Assembly (NCBI GenBank): GCA_030631975.1
Contig: DAOVKD010000005.1
Location: forward strand, 1 to 13,832
Direction: 5' to 3'
Length of the DNA stretch: 13,832 nucleotides
DNA from: Candidatus Woesearchaeota archaeon
GTDB taxonomy: Archaea > Nanobdellota > Nanobdellia > Woesearchaeales > GW2011-AR4
Within the stretch, counting starts at the first letter, position 1; each line of letters begins with the position of its first letter. The translations under genes and the position numbers were made by a program. Below, piece after piece: positions 1 through 6,424 of this stretch. The notes beneath the pieces are model-generated. The model saw nothing but the letters and a program-made list of their open reading frames with translations, was not told the origin of the DNA and ran no database searches.

Positions 1-152
1 CAGACAAAAATATTTATACAGCGAAAACCCACAGACTATTTTGTCTCGGTTTTCTGGGCTTCCTTCAGAAACCAACGAAAAGCAACAGACTAATTGAACA
101 GCTTTTCTGGGTTTTCTTATGGAAACCAATAGTTGTCTGTTCGTAATACGAA
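1..152. repeat. Tandem 54-bp repeat with hairpin-forming arms
   Basis: Two imperfect 54-bp units lie head to tail at 23-76 and 77-130. Unit 1 has GAAAACC (23-29) pairing with GGTTTTC (48-54), with an inner AGAC (33-36)/GTCT (43-46) pair. Unit 2 has GAAAAGC (77-83) pairing with GCTTTTC (101-107). The C28-G49 pair of unit 1 becomes G82-C102 in unit 2, so the change is compensated. CAGACAA (1-7) can pair with TTGTCTG (133-139) and close the whole region. A perfect hairpin TTCGTA-A-TACGAA follows at 140-152. A weak TATA-like tatttata sits at 11-18. The unit is 18 codons long and plus frame 3 is open from 3 to a TAA at 144-146, so the tail of a repeat protein starting outside the window cannot be excluded. 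No known RNA family is recognised. Confidence 0.55.
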
Positions 153-208
153 AAAACACTTTGTTTGTACCCTTTGGAATGCAAAAATTTGCGTCATTTA
201 CTATAATT

Positions 209-218
209 ATAAAAAAAG
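209..218 (-). terminator. Poly-T stretch after the membrane gene
   Basis: Read on the minus strand, a run of seven T residues (211-217) lies about 16 bases past the stop codon of the 219-aa membrane protein. Archaeal transcription often ends at such T-runs without a hairpin. This is a weak call in an AT-rich genome. Confidence 0.3.
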
Positions 219-232
219 AGATAATAAAATTT

Positions 233-892
233 TCAGGCAATGCTGGAATGTTTTGCTTTTTTATGCATTTTAAAATGGGGGTTCTCAAGCTTCAGTATAG
301 AACATATTGTAAAGAAAATTGGGCCCATTGCAAAATAAGCAGCCTGTACCCAGCGTGTAGCATGGATACAATCGCATATTGGCAGCCCTTGATATGCTGC
401 GGTCGCGATGTTACGGATATCAAAAAAATGATATGCAATAGTTTCAGCGCCAATAAGAAATGGAAAATAAAAGGCTGTAAACAGCAATAATTTTCGAACA
501 AAACCTTGTTTATTCAGAATATGCTCATAATGGGAGTATATAACATAAATCCCAAACAAACCTGTTGCCCATGCAAACAGCGGAAATAGATTGATGCCGG
601 CTAATGTCAGAAAATCTTGATTATATCCATATTCATTTTTTGCTATCAGCACCCAAATAAGCGCCACTAAAAAGGAAACCGCCAGGTGATAAAATAAAAT
701 CCTGCGTTGTGTAAGGATAAGATAAGGAATAATAAGAAAAAATGCAGCAATCACAACATAGTCAGGGCTGACTAATCCAAAGAACAGAATAACAAGAATA
801 ATGAGTATCTTATCTGCGATAAGGAGCTGATTCTTCCATTTATGGAATTCATATCCAATTTCTTTTTTTAAATTTACTTTTGGTTGAATCAT
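233..892 (-). CDS. Six-helix integral membrane protein, unknown function
   Basis: The 219-aa protein has about six hydrophobic segments near residues 26-41, 45-61, 66-84, 98-120, 132-154 and 182-201, so it is an integral membrane protein. The N-terminus (MIQPKVNLKKEI) and C-terminus are polar and rich in lysine. Charged and polar residues within or beside helices (E150, H155, D158 and the cluster P171-C173-D174-C175-H177) look conserved in character and could form an active or binding site. I do not recognise the family; the spacing recalls small polytopic enzymes but nothing supports an activity. The ATG at 892 is chosen because a TATA box (rev-comp of 913-925) lies 21-33 bases upstream, implying a leaderless transcript. 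It is divergent from the acyltransferase gene. Confidence 0.8.
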   Translation of the reverse strand: MIQPKVNLKKEIGYEFHKWKNQLLIADKILIILVILFFGLVSPDYVVIAAFFLIIPYLILTQRRILFYHLAVSFLVALIWVLIAKNEYGYNQDFLTLAGINLFPLFAWATGLFGIYVIYSHYEHILNKQGFVRKLLLFTAFYFPFLIGAETIAYHFFDIRNIATAAYQGLPICDCIHATRWVQAAYFAMGPIFFTICSILKLENPHFKMHKKAKHSSIA

Positions 893-912
893 TCAGAAAT
901 TATTGACAGGCC

Positions 913-925
913 CATATATATAACT
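913..925 (-). promoter_or_regulatory. TATA box for the 219-aa membrane protein
   Basis: On the minus strand this reads approximately GTTATATATATGG and is centred about 27 bases before the ATG at 892, the spacing of an archaeal TATA box for a leaderless mRNA. Confidence 0.5.
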
Positions 926-1017
926 TTCCACCCATATGGGGCAGCTTCTTTCAAAATCATAAAATTTATAACCCTCATATAGTTTTCTGTTTACAGTTTA
1001 AATTTAGGTGGTCTATC

Positions 1018-1641
1018 GTGGTTTATCCTATTCTTAAAAAGACACTTTTCCCGCTTGTAAGGCTGTTTTTAAAAGAAATAAAAGGTATGGAAAATATTCC
1101 GAAAAATGGGCCTTTTATCATAACTTCTAACCATGAAAGCTACATGGATCCTTTCCTGATAGACTCGATAATAATACCTATGTTAAACAAAAAAATACAT
1201 TTTCTTGTAAATAAAGGCCGTTTCTGGAATTTCTTTGGCTATAAAATAGCAAAGGATTGGGCAGGATGCGTTCCTTTGGACGATGGAAAAGAAAAAGCAT
1301 TGGAAGAACTTTCATCACTATTAAAAAAAAAGGAGATTGCAGGTATTTTCACAAGTTTAAGAAGCTTGGATGGCAGCCTAAGAAGGGGAAAAACAGGCGT
1401 TGTAAGGTTAGCGCTTAAAGCCCATGTTCCAATTCTGCCCATAGGCATTATTGGAGCATTTGAAATAGCTCCAGGAAATAAATTAATGCCAAAACTTAAA
1501 AGAGCAAAATTAAATATAGGCAAATTAGTCTATCTAAACAAATACTATAAAAAAAATATAAACAGCAATCTACTAAGAAAACTAACAGATGACTTAATGG
1601 AGGTTATATCAGAACTTACGGCTAAGCCCTATAATTACTGA
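1018..1641 (+). CDS. PlsC-like lysophospholipid/glycerol-phosphate acyltransferase, altered block III
   Basis: This 207-aa protein matches the PlsC/LPLAT family, whose members move an acyl chain onto lysophosphatidate at the membrane. Block I is the HX4D motif N38-H39-E40-S41-Y42-M43-D44. Block IV is VPILPIGI at 137-144, and the stretch RRGKTGVVRLALKAHVP fits the family. Block III, normally FPEGTRS, reads FTSLRS at 111-116: the glutamate that helps bind the substrate phosphate is gone and one residue is missing. The protein may therefore have a changed substrate or be impaired. The start is a GTG, chosen because AGGTGG at 1006-1011 gives a Shine-Dalgarno match seven bases upstream; no nearby ATG fits. 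It converges on the CDP-alcohol phosphatidyltransferase gene with a 7-bp overlap, so the pair may both act in lipid synthesis. Confidence 0.82.
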   Translation: MVYPILKKTLFPLVRLFLKEIKGMENIPKNGPFIITSNHESYMDPFLIDSIIIPMLNKKIHFLVNKGRFWNFFGYKIAKDWAGCVPLDDGKEKALEELSSLLKKKEIAGIFTSLRSLDGSLRRGKTGVVRLALKAHVPILPIGIIGAFEIAPGNKLMPKLKRAKLNIGKLVYLNKYYKKNINSNLLRKLTDDLMEVISELTAKPYNY

Positions 1642-2267
1642 CTTCCATGGACGGTAAAAAGCTTAAAGCCATCATAAACTGTAAAAAATCCCCTTATGAT
1701 GCAAAATGCAACTGTAAATAACACCACTGAATAGGCAACACCTTTGAAAATCCCAATGCCTGCATATGAGATTCCAGCCAGATACAACTGGAGCGCAAGC
1801 AGTATAAAAGCCAGTGTTTTCACAATGCCGTATAATGCCCTGCTAAACCGTGAAGAAACAAAAAATATTCCTATGCTGCCCCTCATCATTGACTTCTTTC
1901 CAAAAGCAGTTTTTCCTTTTGACAAAGCGTAGCTTCTGAAACCATCTGTTATGAAACTCCTGGTAAGCACAACAATAGGGATCCATAAGGGTATCACCTC
2001 TGTAAATGCAAATGTGAGCCATAAAACATTTTCCACTATCCTGTCACCAACAATATCAAGCGCTCCGCCGAATTCTGTAACAGAGTTTAATTTTCTTGCA
2101 ACAATCCCGTCAACGCCATCCAGGACTATAAGAATAAAAATTAAAACTGACGAAATTAAATAAATCTTAGTATTTCCCAGCAAAAGCAGGTATGCAATAA
2201 CAAAAACCAGAATAATTCTGGCAAAAGTCACAGAATTAGAAAAATTAAAAATTGTTTCTTGCTCCAT
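1635..2267 (-). CDS. CDP-alcohol phosphatidyltransferase (PgsA-like)
   Basis: This 210-aa membrane enzyme belongs to the CDP-alcohol phosphatidyltransferase family, which transfers a phospho-lipid group from a CDP-lipid to an alcohol head group. The full signature D50xxD53-G54xxA57-R58...G67xxxD71xxxD75 is present; the four aspartates bind two metal ions. About six hydrophobic helices surround it. The segment RSFITDGFRSYALSKGK resembles PgsA-type (glycerol-phosphate) enzymes, but the head group cannot be fixed from sequence; archaetidyl-glycerol, -serine or -inositol phosphate synthesis are all possible. The frame is open up to an ATG at 2306, but that codon lies inside the shared TATA box (2305-2313), so the ATG at 2267 is preferred; it also gives the usual short N-terminus ending in the NxVTxxR motif. 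Confidence 0.88.
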   Translation of the reverse strand: MEQETIFNFSNSVTFARIILVFVIAYLLLLGNTKIYLISSVLIFILIVLDGVDGIVARKLNSVTEFGGALDIVGDRIVENVLWLTFAFTEVIPLWIPIVVLTRSFITDGFRSYALSKGKTAFGKKSMMRGSIGIFFVSSRFSRALYGIVKTLAFILLALQLYLAGISYAGIGIFKGVAYSVVLFTVAFCIIRGFFTVYDGFKLFTVHGSQ

Positions 2268-2304
2268 TTTTGTAACAACAATAATGAGATGATAACTGAA
2301 AAAC

Positions 2305-2313
2305 ATTTAAATA
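2305..2313. promoter_or_regulatory. Palindromic TATA box shared by divergent genes
   Basis: The core ATTTAAAT is its own reverse complement. It lies 23-31 bases before the PHP gene start (2336) on the plus strand and about 38-46 bases before the phosphatidyltransferase ATG (2267) on the minus strand. One box may serve both directions, giving a leaderless PHP mRNA and a short 5' leader on the other side. Confidence 0.5.
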
Positions 2314-2335
2314 CTTTATTATTCTTTCAGGAAAA

Positions 2336-3031
2336 ATGACCTCAAAATCCCTGCATAAGAGAATGAAATACGACTTGCACAATCACACTCATTACTCTCC
2401 TTGCAGCAGCCTCAAGCCGGAAATACTGCTTAAACTTGCAAAAAGAAAAGGCATGAACGGCATTGCAGTTACAGACCACAATAGCATAAAAGGAGCCCTT
2501 AAAGTAAAAAAACTGAACAAGGACAAGGATTTCGAGGTTATTATTGGAGATGAAGTGCGGACAAACTATGGTGATGTCCTCACCTATTATTTGCAGGAAG
2601 AAATAAAATCCCGGGATCTTTTTTCTGTCATTGATGAAGTTAAAGCGCAAGGTGGCTTAATAGCCGTTGCTCACCCTTTTAGAATATCTATAAACCCGAC
2701 TCTTAGGTTCAGATATCCTATAGAAAAAATTAAAAATAAAATTGATGCTGTAGAATGCTTTAACGCGAGAATGCTTTTTCCATGTGACAACAAAAAAGCG
2801 CAAAAACTGGCAAAAAAACTGGATATAGCCGGAATTGGTGGTTCAGATGCCCACTTCAAGTTCGATGTAGGCAGGGCATATACGATTTTTGACGGCAATT
2901 TAAGAAGAGCCATAAAACAGAACAAAACAAGCTATGAAGGTACAATCTTTTATGGGCCTCTTAGCGGAACATTAAGCTTTTTAAGGAACAGAATCTTTTC
3001 CAAGTTTAAATCTTATATGGGCTATCATTAA
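2336..3031 (+). CDS. PHP-domain metal-dependent phosphoesterase
   Basis: This 231-aa protein is a stand-alone PHP domain, a trinuclear-metal phosphoesterase fold used by nucleotide and small-phosphate hydrolases. The metal ligands are visible in order: D13-L-H15-N-H17, T46-D47-H48-N49, E73 in GDEV, H113 in AHP, and D171-A-H173 in GGSDAH. E140 in AVECFNAR fits the family. The substrate is not evident; related bacterial proteins include 3',5'-bisphosphate nucleotidase/oligoribonuclease enzymes of the YciV type. The start at 2336 is supported by the TATA box about 27 bases upstream; an internal ATG at 2363 is the alternative. The 3' end overlaps the convergent NAD kinase gene by 26 bp, so the two transcripts are antisense at their ends. 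Confidence 0.9.
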   Translation: MTSKSLHKRMKYDLHNHTHYSPCSSLKPEILLKLAKRKGMNGIAVTDHNSIKGALKVKKLNKDKDFEVIIGDEVRTNYGDVLTYYLQEEIKSRDLFSVIDEVKAQGGLIAVAHPFRISINPTLRFRYPIEKIKNKIDAVECFNARMLFPCDNKKAQKLAKKLDIAGIGGSDAHFKFDVGRAYTIFDGNLRRAIKQNKTSYEGTIFYGPLSGTLSFLRNRIFSKFKSYMGYH

Positions 3032-3818
3032 ATGAGATGCAGTATAAAGGTTTTTTTGACATCCTGACCACAACCTTATTCCTTGCTTTAAATTTATGCT
3101 CGCTGCTCAAAGAATCCGCAATCAAAATGCCATTCCCAACCTCAAATGTAATTTCTATCTTTTCATCTTTGTTTAGGATTCCCCTGAATAAATCGCACCT
3201 TGCGCAGGTCCTTCCATAGTATGGCTCCCTTATTAGGTATTCAAATTTACGCTTTTCTAAAGGCAGGATTTTTCCGCCAGCGCTTTTTATCCACGCATTG
3301 CTGCCTGTTGCAGTTGAAATCAAAATACCGCTGCTCTTCTGTCTTTCTCTTTTTCCCCTTACACTAAGAAAATATATTGCTGTATGGTACGGCTTCTCAG
3401 ATGCTATATAGAACTCATTCAGCGCAAGCTCGCTGATTTTTTTATCATTTATGTATGCCTCAAGCCTCTGGAGTTTCTTTATTTTATACTTTCCCTTCAT
3501 AGTACTTTTAAACTTCTCTTCAAGATCATTTTTAGAAGCGGCCATTAAAAAACCCTCCTTATACCTTGGGTCTGAATTAACTCCAAGCACGGGTGTCTTA
3601 TCAAAAATAAAACGAGAAGCCCTTATAAAAGTGCCATCCCCTCCAACAGCAACAACCAAATCTGTATTTTGAAACAGCTTTTTGCTTAGCTTGCCCCTAT
3701 GCGCGCCCTTATAATTAATTTTATATTTTTTTAATGTTTTTTTTACTAATTCCAATGTTGATTTTTCCGCATTATTCTTTGGATTTGTATATACTACAAG
3801 AGCATTGTTTATTTTCAT
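3006..3818 (-). CDS. nadK: NAD kinase
   Basis: This cytosolic enzyme phosphorylates NAD to NADP using ATP or polyphosphate. The 270-aa protein shows the diagnostic G59-G60-D61-G62-T63 motif, the N134-E135 pair that contacts NAD, and the segment S162-S163-G164...T171-G172-S173-N174-A175-W176, the conserved TGS region of the family. A beta-rich C-terminal half follows, also as expected. Length is normal. Two ATGs are possible. The one at 3818 starts directly with the family-like MKINNALVVYTNP and has a TATA-like CATATAAAC (rev-comp of 3841-3849) 23-31 bases upstream. The ATG at 3839 would add seven residues. NADPH made from its product is the cofactor of PanE, encoded elsewhere in this window. 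Confidence 0.92.
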   Translation of the reverse strand: MKINNALVVYTNPKNNAEKSTLELVKKTLKKYKINYKGAHRGKLSKKLFQNTDLVVAVGGDGTFIRASRFIFDKTPVLGVNSDPRYKEGFLMAASKNDLEEKFKSTMKGKYKIKKLQRLEAYINDKKISELALNEFYIASEKPYHTAIYFLSVRGKRERQKSSGILISTATGSNAWIKSAGGKILPLEKRKFEYLIREPYYGRTCARCDLFRGILNKDEKIEITFEVGNGILIADSLSSEHKFKARNKVVVRMSKKPLYCISFNDSPYKI

Positions 3819-3840
3819 AGTTTGTCTTGAAGTTGACATT

Positions 3841-3849
3841 GTTTATATG
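3841..3849 (-). promoter_or_regulatory. TATA-like box deciding the nadK start
   Basis: On the minus strand this reads about CATATAAAC and lies 23-31 bases before the ATG at 3818. It would overlap the 5' leader if translation began at 3839, so it favours the downstream start. Confidence 0.4.
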
Positions 3850-3906
3850 CTTTATTATTTTTCAATATATTATGTAATAAAATTTTTAAATTTTAATAAA
3901 AAACTA

Positions 3907-4152
3907 CTAATGTTTATTCTTTAAAATGGAAATTAGTTTTATTACTCCAACTAATCCCCATATTATATTTAGAACTGTGAAAATGTAACTTCTAATAGAA
4001 AGTGCATAGAGTGCTAGTAAAAATGCTCCAATGGAGTTAAAAATACTGTAGAAAGGCGATGTTGTTTTTAGAATACCAACCGCATTTAGAGAAAATGCCA
4101 TTAACAAGACTACTAAACCAGTTGTTCCTATAATCAATTGCAGCTTTATCAT
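3907..4152 (-). CDS. Small three-helix membrane protein, CBU_0592-like
   Basis: An 81-aa protein made almost entirely of three hydrophobic helices (about residues 5-25, 34-53 and 56-76). The pattern F-x2-F-N-x2-G-A-x-L-L-x-L-Y-A...F-x2-L-N-x2-W-G-x-V-G resembles the CBU_0592 family of small bacterial and archaeal membrane proteins of unknown function, where paired asparagines and a tryptophan recur in this way. The match is made from memory of the pattern and is moderate. The frame continues to a TTG at 4164, but the ATG at 4152 is preferred: GGTGG lies just upstream and GAGGTGG further up, so this is one of the few genes here with a Shine-Dalgarno-like leader. It is divergent from the winged-helix gene. 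Confidence 0.7.
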   Translation of the reverse strand: MIKLQLIIGTTGLVVLLMAFSLNAVGILKTTSPFYSIFNSIGAFLLALYALSIRSYIFTVLNIIWGLVGVIKLISILKNKH

Positions 4153-4268
4153 AAACCACCACAACCACCTCTTTTCTCTATTTTGAGAGTCGCTTAATTG
4201 TTAAATAAGATAGGTTTAAGATGAAATAAACCAAAAGGTTTATTAATATAAACTCATTCGTTGATTTT

Positions 4269-5114
4269 ATGATAGGAGTAAAATTACCATCTTTAGGACA
4301 AAATAAGCAGTCTGCAGCCGACATGATCGTTAATGTCCTTACTACACATTGGCCGCTTAGCGCTAAGAAAATTTACAATAGGATAAAGCAAGAATACCAA
4401 TTTGGATCAACTTATCAAGCAGTGCATAAGTCGTTAAAACATCTTCAAAAAGAAGGTATATTACTAAAGCAAGGTAAAGACTACCAGATAAATTTAAAGT
4501 GGCTCGATAAAATTGTTGGTTTTGCTAATAATGTAAGGAAAAACTATTTAGCCAAAGAAGACAAGACATTCTCAAGCAATATACCCAACATAGCAACTAG
4601 TGGAAATGCGAGTATACTAACTTTTAATACAATAAAAGATGCAGATTTATTTGTTATAAATTTTGAAAGAAGAACAAACAAGACAGCTGTAGGCCATGCC
4701 AGGCATTTTTGGTGGGCACTTTTCTATCTTAAAAAGACATTTGACAAACATCTTATAGGAATTAATAAAAAAACATATGGTCTATGTAGAGGTGCTACTG
4801 CGCTTGACAAATGGTGTGTTGAATTTGAAAACTCAATAGGTCTGTCCTCAAAATGTGGTATTGACGTAGCACAGGATTGCGACCTCTATGTGTACGATGA
4901 CTATGTTATTCATGTATTTATGCCATTGGAATTAGTAAAGAAGATTGATGAGTTATTTGAAAACTCTACAAGAATTCTAGATATAAACTTCAGAAAACTG
5001 TTTGATGAGATATATGAAAAGAAAACCACTGTTCAAGTTATTATGAATAAAAATCCTCAACTTGCGGGCAGGGTTAGAAAGGAAACCATTGTCCATTTTT
5101 CTGCTAAAAGTTAA
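4269..5114 (+). CDS. Winged-helix DNA-binding protein with unknown C-terminal domain
   Basis: The 281-aa protein begins with a winged-helix domain at about residues 15-72: helix AADMIVNVLTTHW, then SAKKIYNRIKQEY, recognition helix STYQAVHKSLKHLQKEG, and a wing with LLKQGKDYQINLKWL. This is the layout of small archaeal regulators. Residues about 95-281 form a second domain of mixed strands and helices (including ARHFWWALFYLKK and CGIDVAQDCDLYVYDDYVIHVF) that I do not recognise; it may sense a ligand. The C-terminal domain contains several cysteines and histidines but no clear metal motif. A TATA-like stretch at 4239-4252 precedes the ATG. It lies immediately upstream of the structured accessory region and could be the last gene of the stable chromosome or part of the accessory block. 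Confidence 0.8.
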   Translation: MIGVKLPSLGQNKQSAADMIVNVLTTHWPLSAKKIYNRIKQEYQFGSTYQAVHKSLKHLQKEGILLKQGKDYQINLKWLDKIVGFANNVRKNYLAKEDKTFSSNIPNIATSGNASILTFNTIKDADLFVINFERRTNKTAVGHARHFWWALFYLKKTFDKHLIGINKKTYGLCRGATALDKWCVEFENSIGLSSKCGIDVAQDCDLYVYDDYVIHVFMPLELVKKIDELFENSTRILDINFRKLFDEIYEKKTTVQVIMNKNPQLAGRVRKETIVHFSAKS

Positions 5115-5279
5115 TTTTCAACCAAACTGAATAATTATAAAATTAGTTGACACTCAAACTGGATTTTAGTAATAACGCTTTGACACGATAAAAATATTTT
5201 CGACTTCTTCGTTTCTCAAAAGAAAATTTATTTGAGCTTTGTATAGGGAAATAAATTATCATCAAGTAATTGTTGGCGA
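5115..5279. other. Gap before the first structured element
   Basis: No gene is visible. The stretch is AT-rich and holds a weak inverted repeat CTCAAA / TTTGAG within 5216-5240. It leads directly into the first attC-like element, with which it makes a gene-free gap of 436 bases ending at 5550. Confidence 0.4.
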
Positions 5280-5412
5280 TTTATCGACCACAAGGCAAAT
5301 AAAAAATTACGCATAACATATAAAATTAAGCGAAGTTCCGTAGGAATTTGGGTGAGTAACGCAGGGGCGTTGATGCCGAGCATCCCGCAACCGCATAATT
5401 CCTGTTATACGT
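5280..5412. repeat. attC-like folded element, copy 1
   Basis: This element has an outer stem ACGCATAACA (5309-5318) with TGTTATACGT (5403-5412), one mismatch. A small internal loop follows, then an inner stem AATTAAGCG (5324-5332) with CGCATAATT (5392-5400), one mismatch. The branched tip contains AAGTTCC (5333-5339) pairing with GGAATTT (5343-5349). Copy 2 at 7235-7401 is homologous throughout: TTTAyCGAC, AAAAATTACGyATAAC, GCGAAGTTC, GAATTTGGGTG, TTGATGCCGA and CGCATAATTCCTGTT occur in the same order. The arrangement equals the R, central spacer, L, variable-tip layout of integron attC sites. A structured RNA or a decayed inverted-repeat element would also fit. Confidence 0.6.
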
Positions 5413-5450
5413 AGCGAACCTTTGATGGTGAGCGGAGTTTTTAAGCCACC
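5404..5450. repeat. Left terminal inverted repeat of unit A
   Basis: GTTATACGT (5404-5412) and TTTTTAAGCCACC (5438-5450) recur as exact reverse complements at 7264-7272 and 7249-7261. On the left the two blocks are separated by a 25-base insert that folds as GC-GA-ACC-TTTGAT-GGT-GA-GC (5414-5433); on the right they are two bases apart. Confidence 0.75.
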
Positions 5451-5488
5451 GAAAATGCGTTACTGCCGTAGTTTTTGATTAGTTTATA
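5449..5488. repeat. Left inverted-repeat arm around the DUF4145 gene
   Basis: CCGAAAATGC (5449-5458), GTTACTGCC (5459-5467) and TTTTTGATTAGTTTATA (5472-5488) each reappear inverted and in reverse order at 6369-6378, 6355-6363 and 6247-6263 (the last with one mismatch). They bracket the DUF4145 gene. Confidence 0.7.
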
Positions 5489-5550
5489 CCTTATAGATAA
5501 CTGCCAAAGGCAGACTAGAGTTCTAAAGAGTAAGATTAGCCTTTATTATA

Positions 5551-6180
5551 TTATTTATTATCTCGTTTACCAATTCCATTAACCTTTTTATCAGGTAAAC
5601 TCTCATAAATCTCTTTAATTTCTTTAGGTTGAGTAATCATGACTTGAGCAATAATATTTATTAAATTAAATAATTTAATTGTAATTTCTTTATTATTTTC
5701 CAAATCCAATTCTCCTGGATGAACAGCTTCATTTCCAATAACTCTAACACTATCTAATGCTTGTTGGATTGTTGGTGATAAACCCTTTTTAACAAGGTTG
5801 CCAATGTCATCATTAAGATTCTCCCCAGATTCTCCTAATTGAACACACAATTTTTGTATGGCCAGTCGTAATAAAGCAGAAGCACCTCTTGGAGACTTAT
5901 GGACTATACTTCCTGCTTCGAGATAGTCTCTTTTTATATCCTCATTTAAATCTTGGTTTGGAGGAGGTATCCCTGAAAAATCTGGATATATAATCTTATC
6001 AGAAAACCATAATGTAAGATTTTTACAGCGTTTACATTTTGAAATTTTGAAATCATTTTGGTCATTATAATATGAATCTTCATTTTGGATGTACAATCCT
6101 GACCAATGTTGGTGTGCATAACTATTACAATAAGGGCAATGGAAAGCAGTTTCATCTAATTTTGGTGTAACATAATCCAT
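5551..6180 (-). CDS. DUF4145 protein with N-terminal zinc ribbon
   Basis: The 209-aa protein starts with a zinc ribbon, C15-P-Y-C18 and C49-K-R-C52, followed by a short linker and an all-helical domain. The helical part matches DUF4145: SPRGASALLRLAIQKLC at 96-112 and the signature IGNEAVHPGELDL at 148-160. As I recall, DUF4145 belongs to the HEPN-like helical superfamily and often occurs beside or fused to restriction enzymes and other defence proteins; its biochemical role is not settled. The ATG at 6180 is used. A GTG three codons upstream (6189) fits a TATA-like GTTATAATTT (rev-comp of 6213-6222) better and is a real alternative. The gene is the only one inside a private inverted repeat in unit A. 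Confidence 0.87.
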   Translation of the reverse strand: MDYVTPKLDETAFHCPYCNSYAHQHWSGLYIQNEDSYYNDQNDFKISKCKRCKNLTLWFSDKIIYPDFSGIPPPNQDLNEDIKRDYLEAGSIVHKSPRGASALLRLAIQKLCVQLGESGENLNDDIGNLVKKGLSPTIQQALDSVRVIGNEAVHPGELDLENNKEITIKLFNLINIIAQVMITQPKEIKEIYESLPDKKVNGIGKRDNK

Positions 6181-6246
6181 ATTTATCACTTATAATAAGG
6201 GATTCATTGAAGAAATTATAACTTTTTCGGTTTTAATAGAGTTTTC

Positions 6247-6378
6247 TATAAAGTAATCAAAAATTTGGGTGAAGCGAAGCGTAACCGTTTAACGCTGGTT
6301 AGACAAAGTTTTAATTTTGTCGTCTTTAGTTTTTTCTTTATGGCGTTAAGCGAAGGCAGTAACAATTAGCATTTTCGG
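6247..6378. repeat. Right inverted-repeat arm around the DUF4145 gene
   Basis: The three blocks of the left arm (5449-5488) occur here inverted: TATAAAGTAATCAAAAA (6247-6263), GGCAGTAAC (6355-6363) and GCATTTTCGG (6369-6378). About 90 bases with their own hairpin are inserted between the first and second block, and a 5-base insert separates the second and third. Confidence 0.7.
6287..6351. repeat. Two-stem hairpin inserted in the right arm
   Basis: GTTTAACGCT (6287-6296) pairs with GGCGTTAAGC (6342-6351) using two G-T pairs, and GACAAA (6302-6307) pairs with TTTGTC (6316-6321) inside it. The outer arms GTTTAAC and GTTAAGC match the attC R-box consensus RYYYAAC ... GTTRRRY, and the 65-base span is in the attC size range. 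The match is suggestive only. Confidence 0.4.
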
Positions 6379-6408
6379 CGTTAGCCCTTGCTTTCTCGAA
6401 GAAAACAG

Positions 6409-6424
6409 AAAATTTGGGGCAAAT
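6409..6424. repeat. 16-bp perfect inverted repeat, left copy
   Basis: AAAATTTGGGGCAAAT here is the exact reverse complement of 7140-7155. The two copies bracket the six-helix membrane gene tightly: the repeat ends on the first base of its stop codon. Confidence 0.8.

Noticed and set aside
119-490. Plus-strand 123-codon frame
   Set aside because: It lies antisense to the six-helix membrane gene and across the 54-bp repeat. Its product shows no domain, and the minus-strand gene has a good promoter.
5280-5500. RNase P RNA, SRP RNA or tRNA
   Set aside because: I looked for their hallmark conserved segments in the structured gaps and did not find them; no cloverleaf with a T-loop GTTCRA pattern could be assembled.
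5540-6205. A further short inverted repeat CCTTTATTATA / TATAATAAGGG at the edges of the DUF4145 gene
   Set aside because: It is imperfect and entirely AT-rich, and the right copy lies in the promoter region, so chance is a sufficient explanation.
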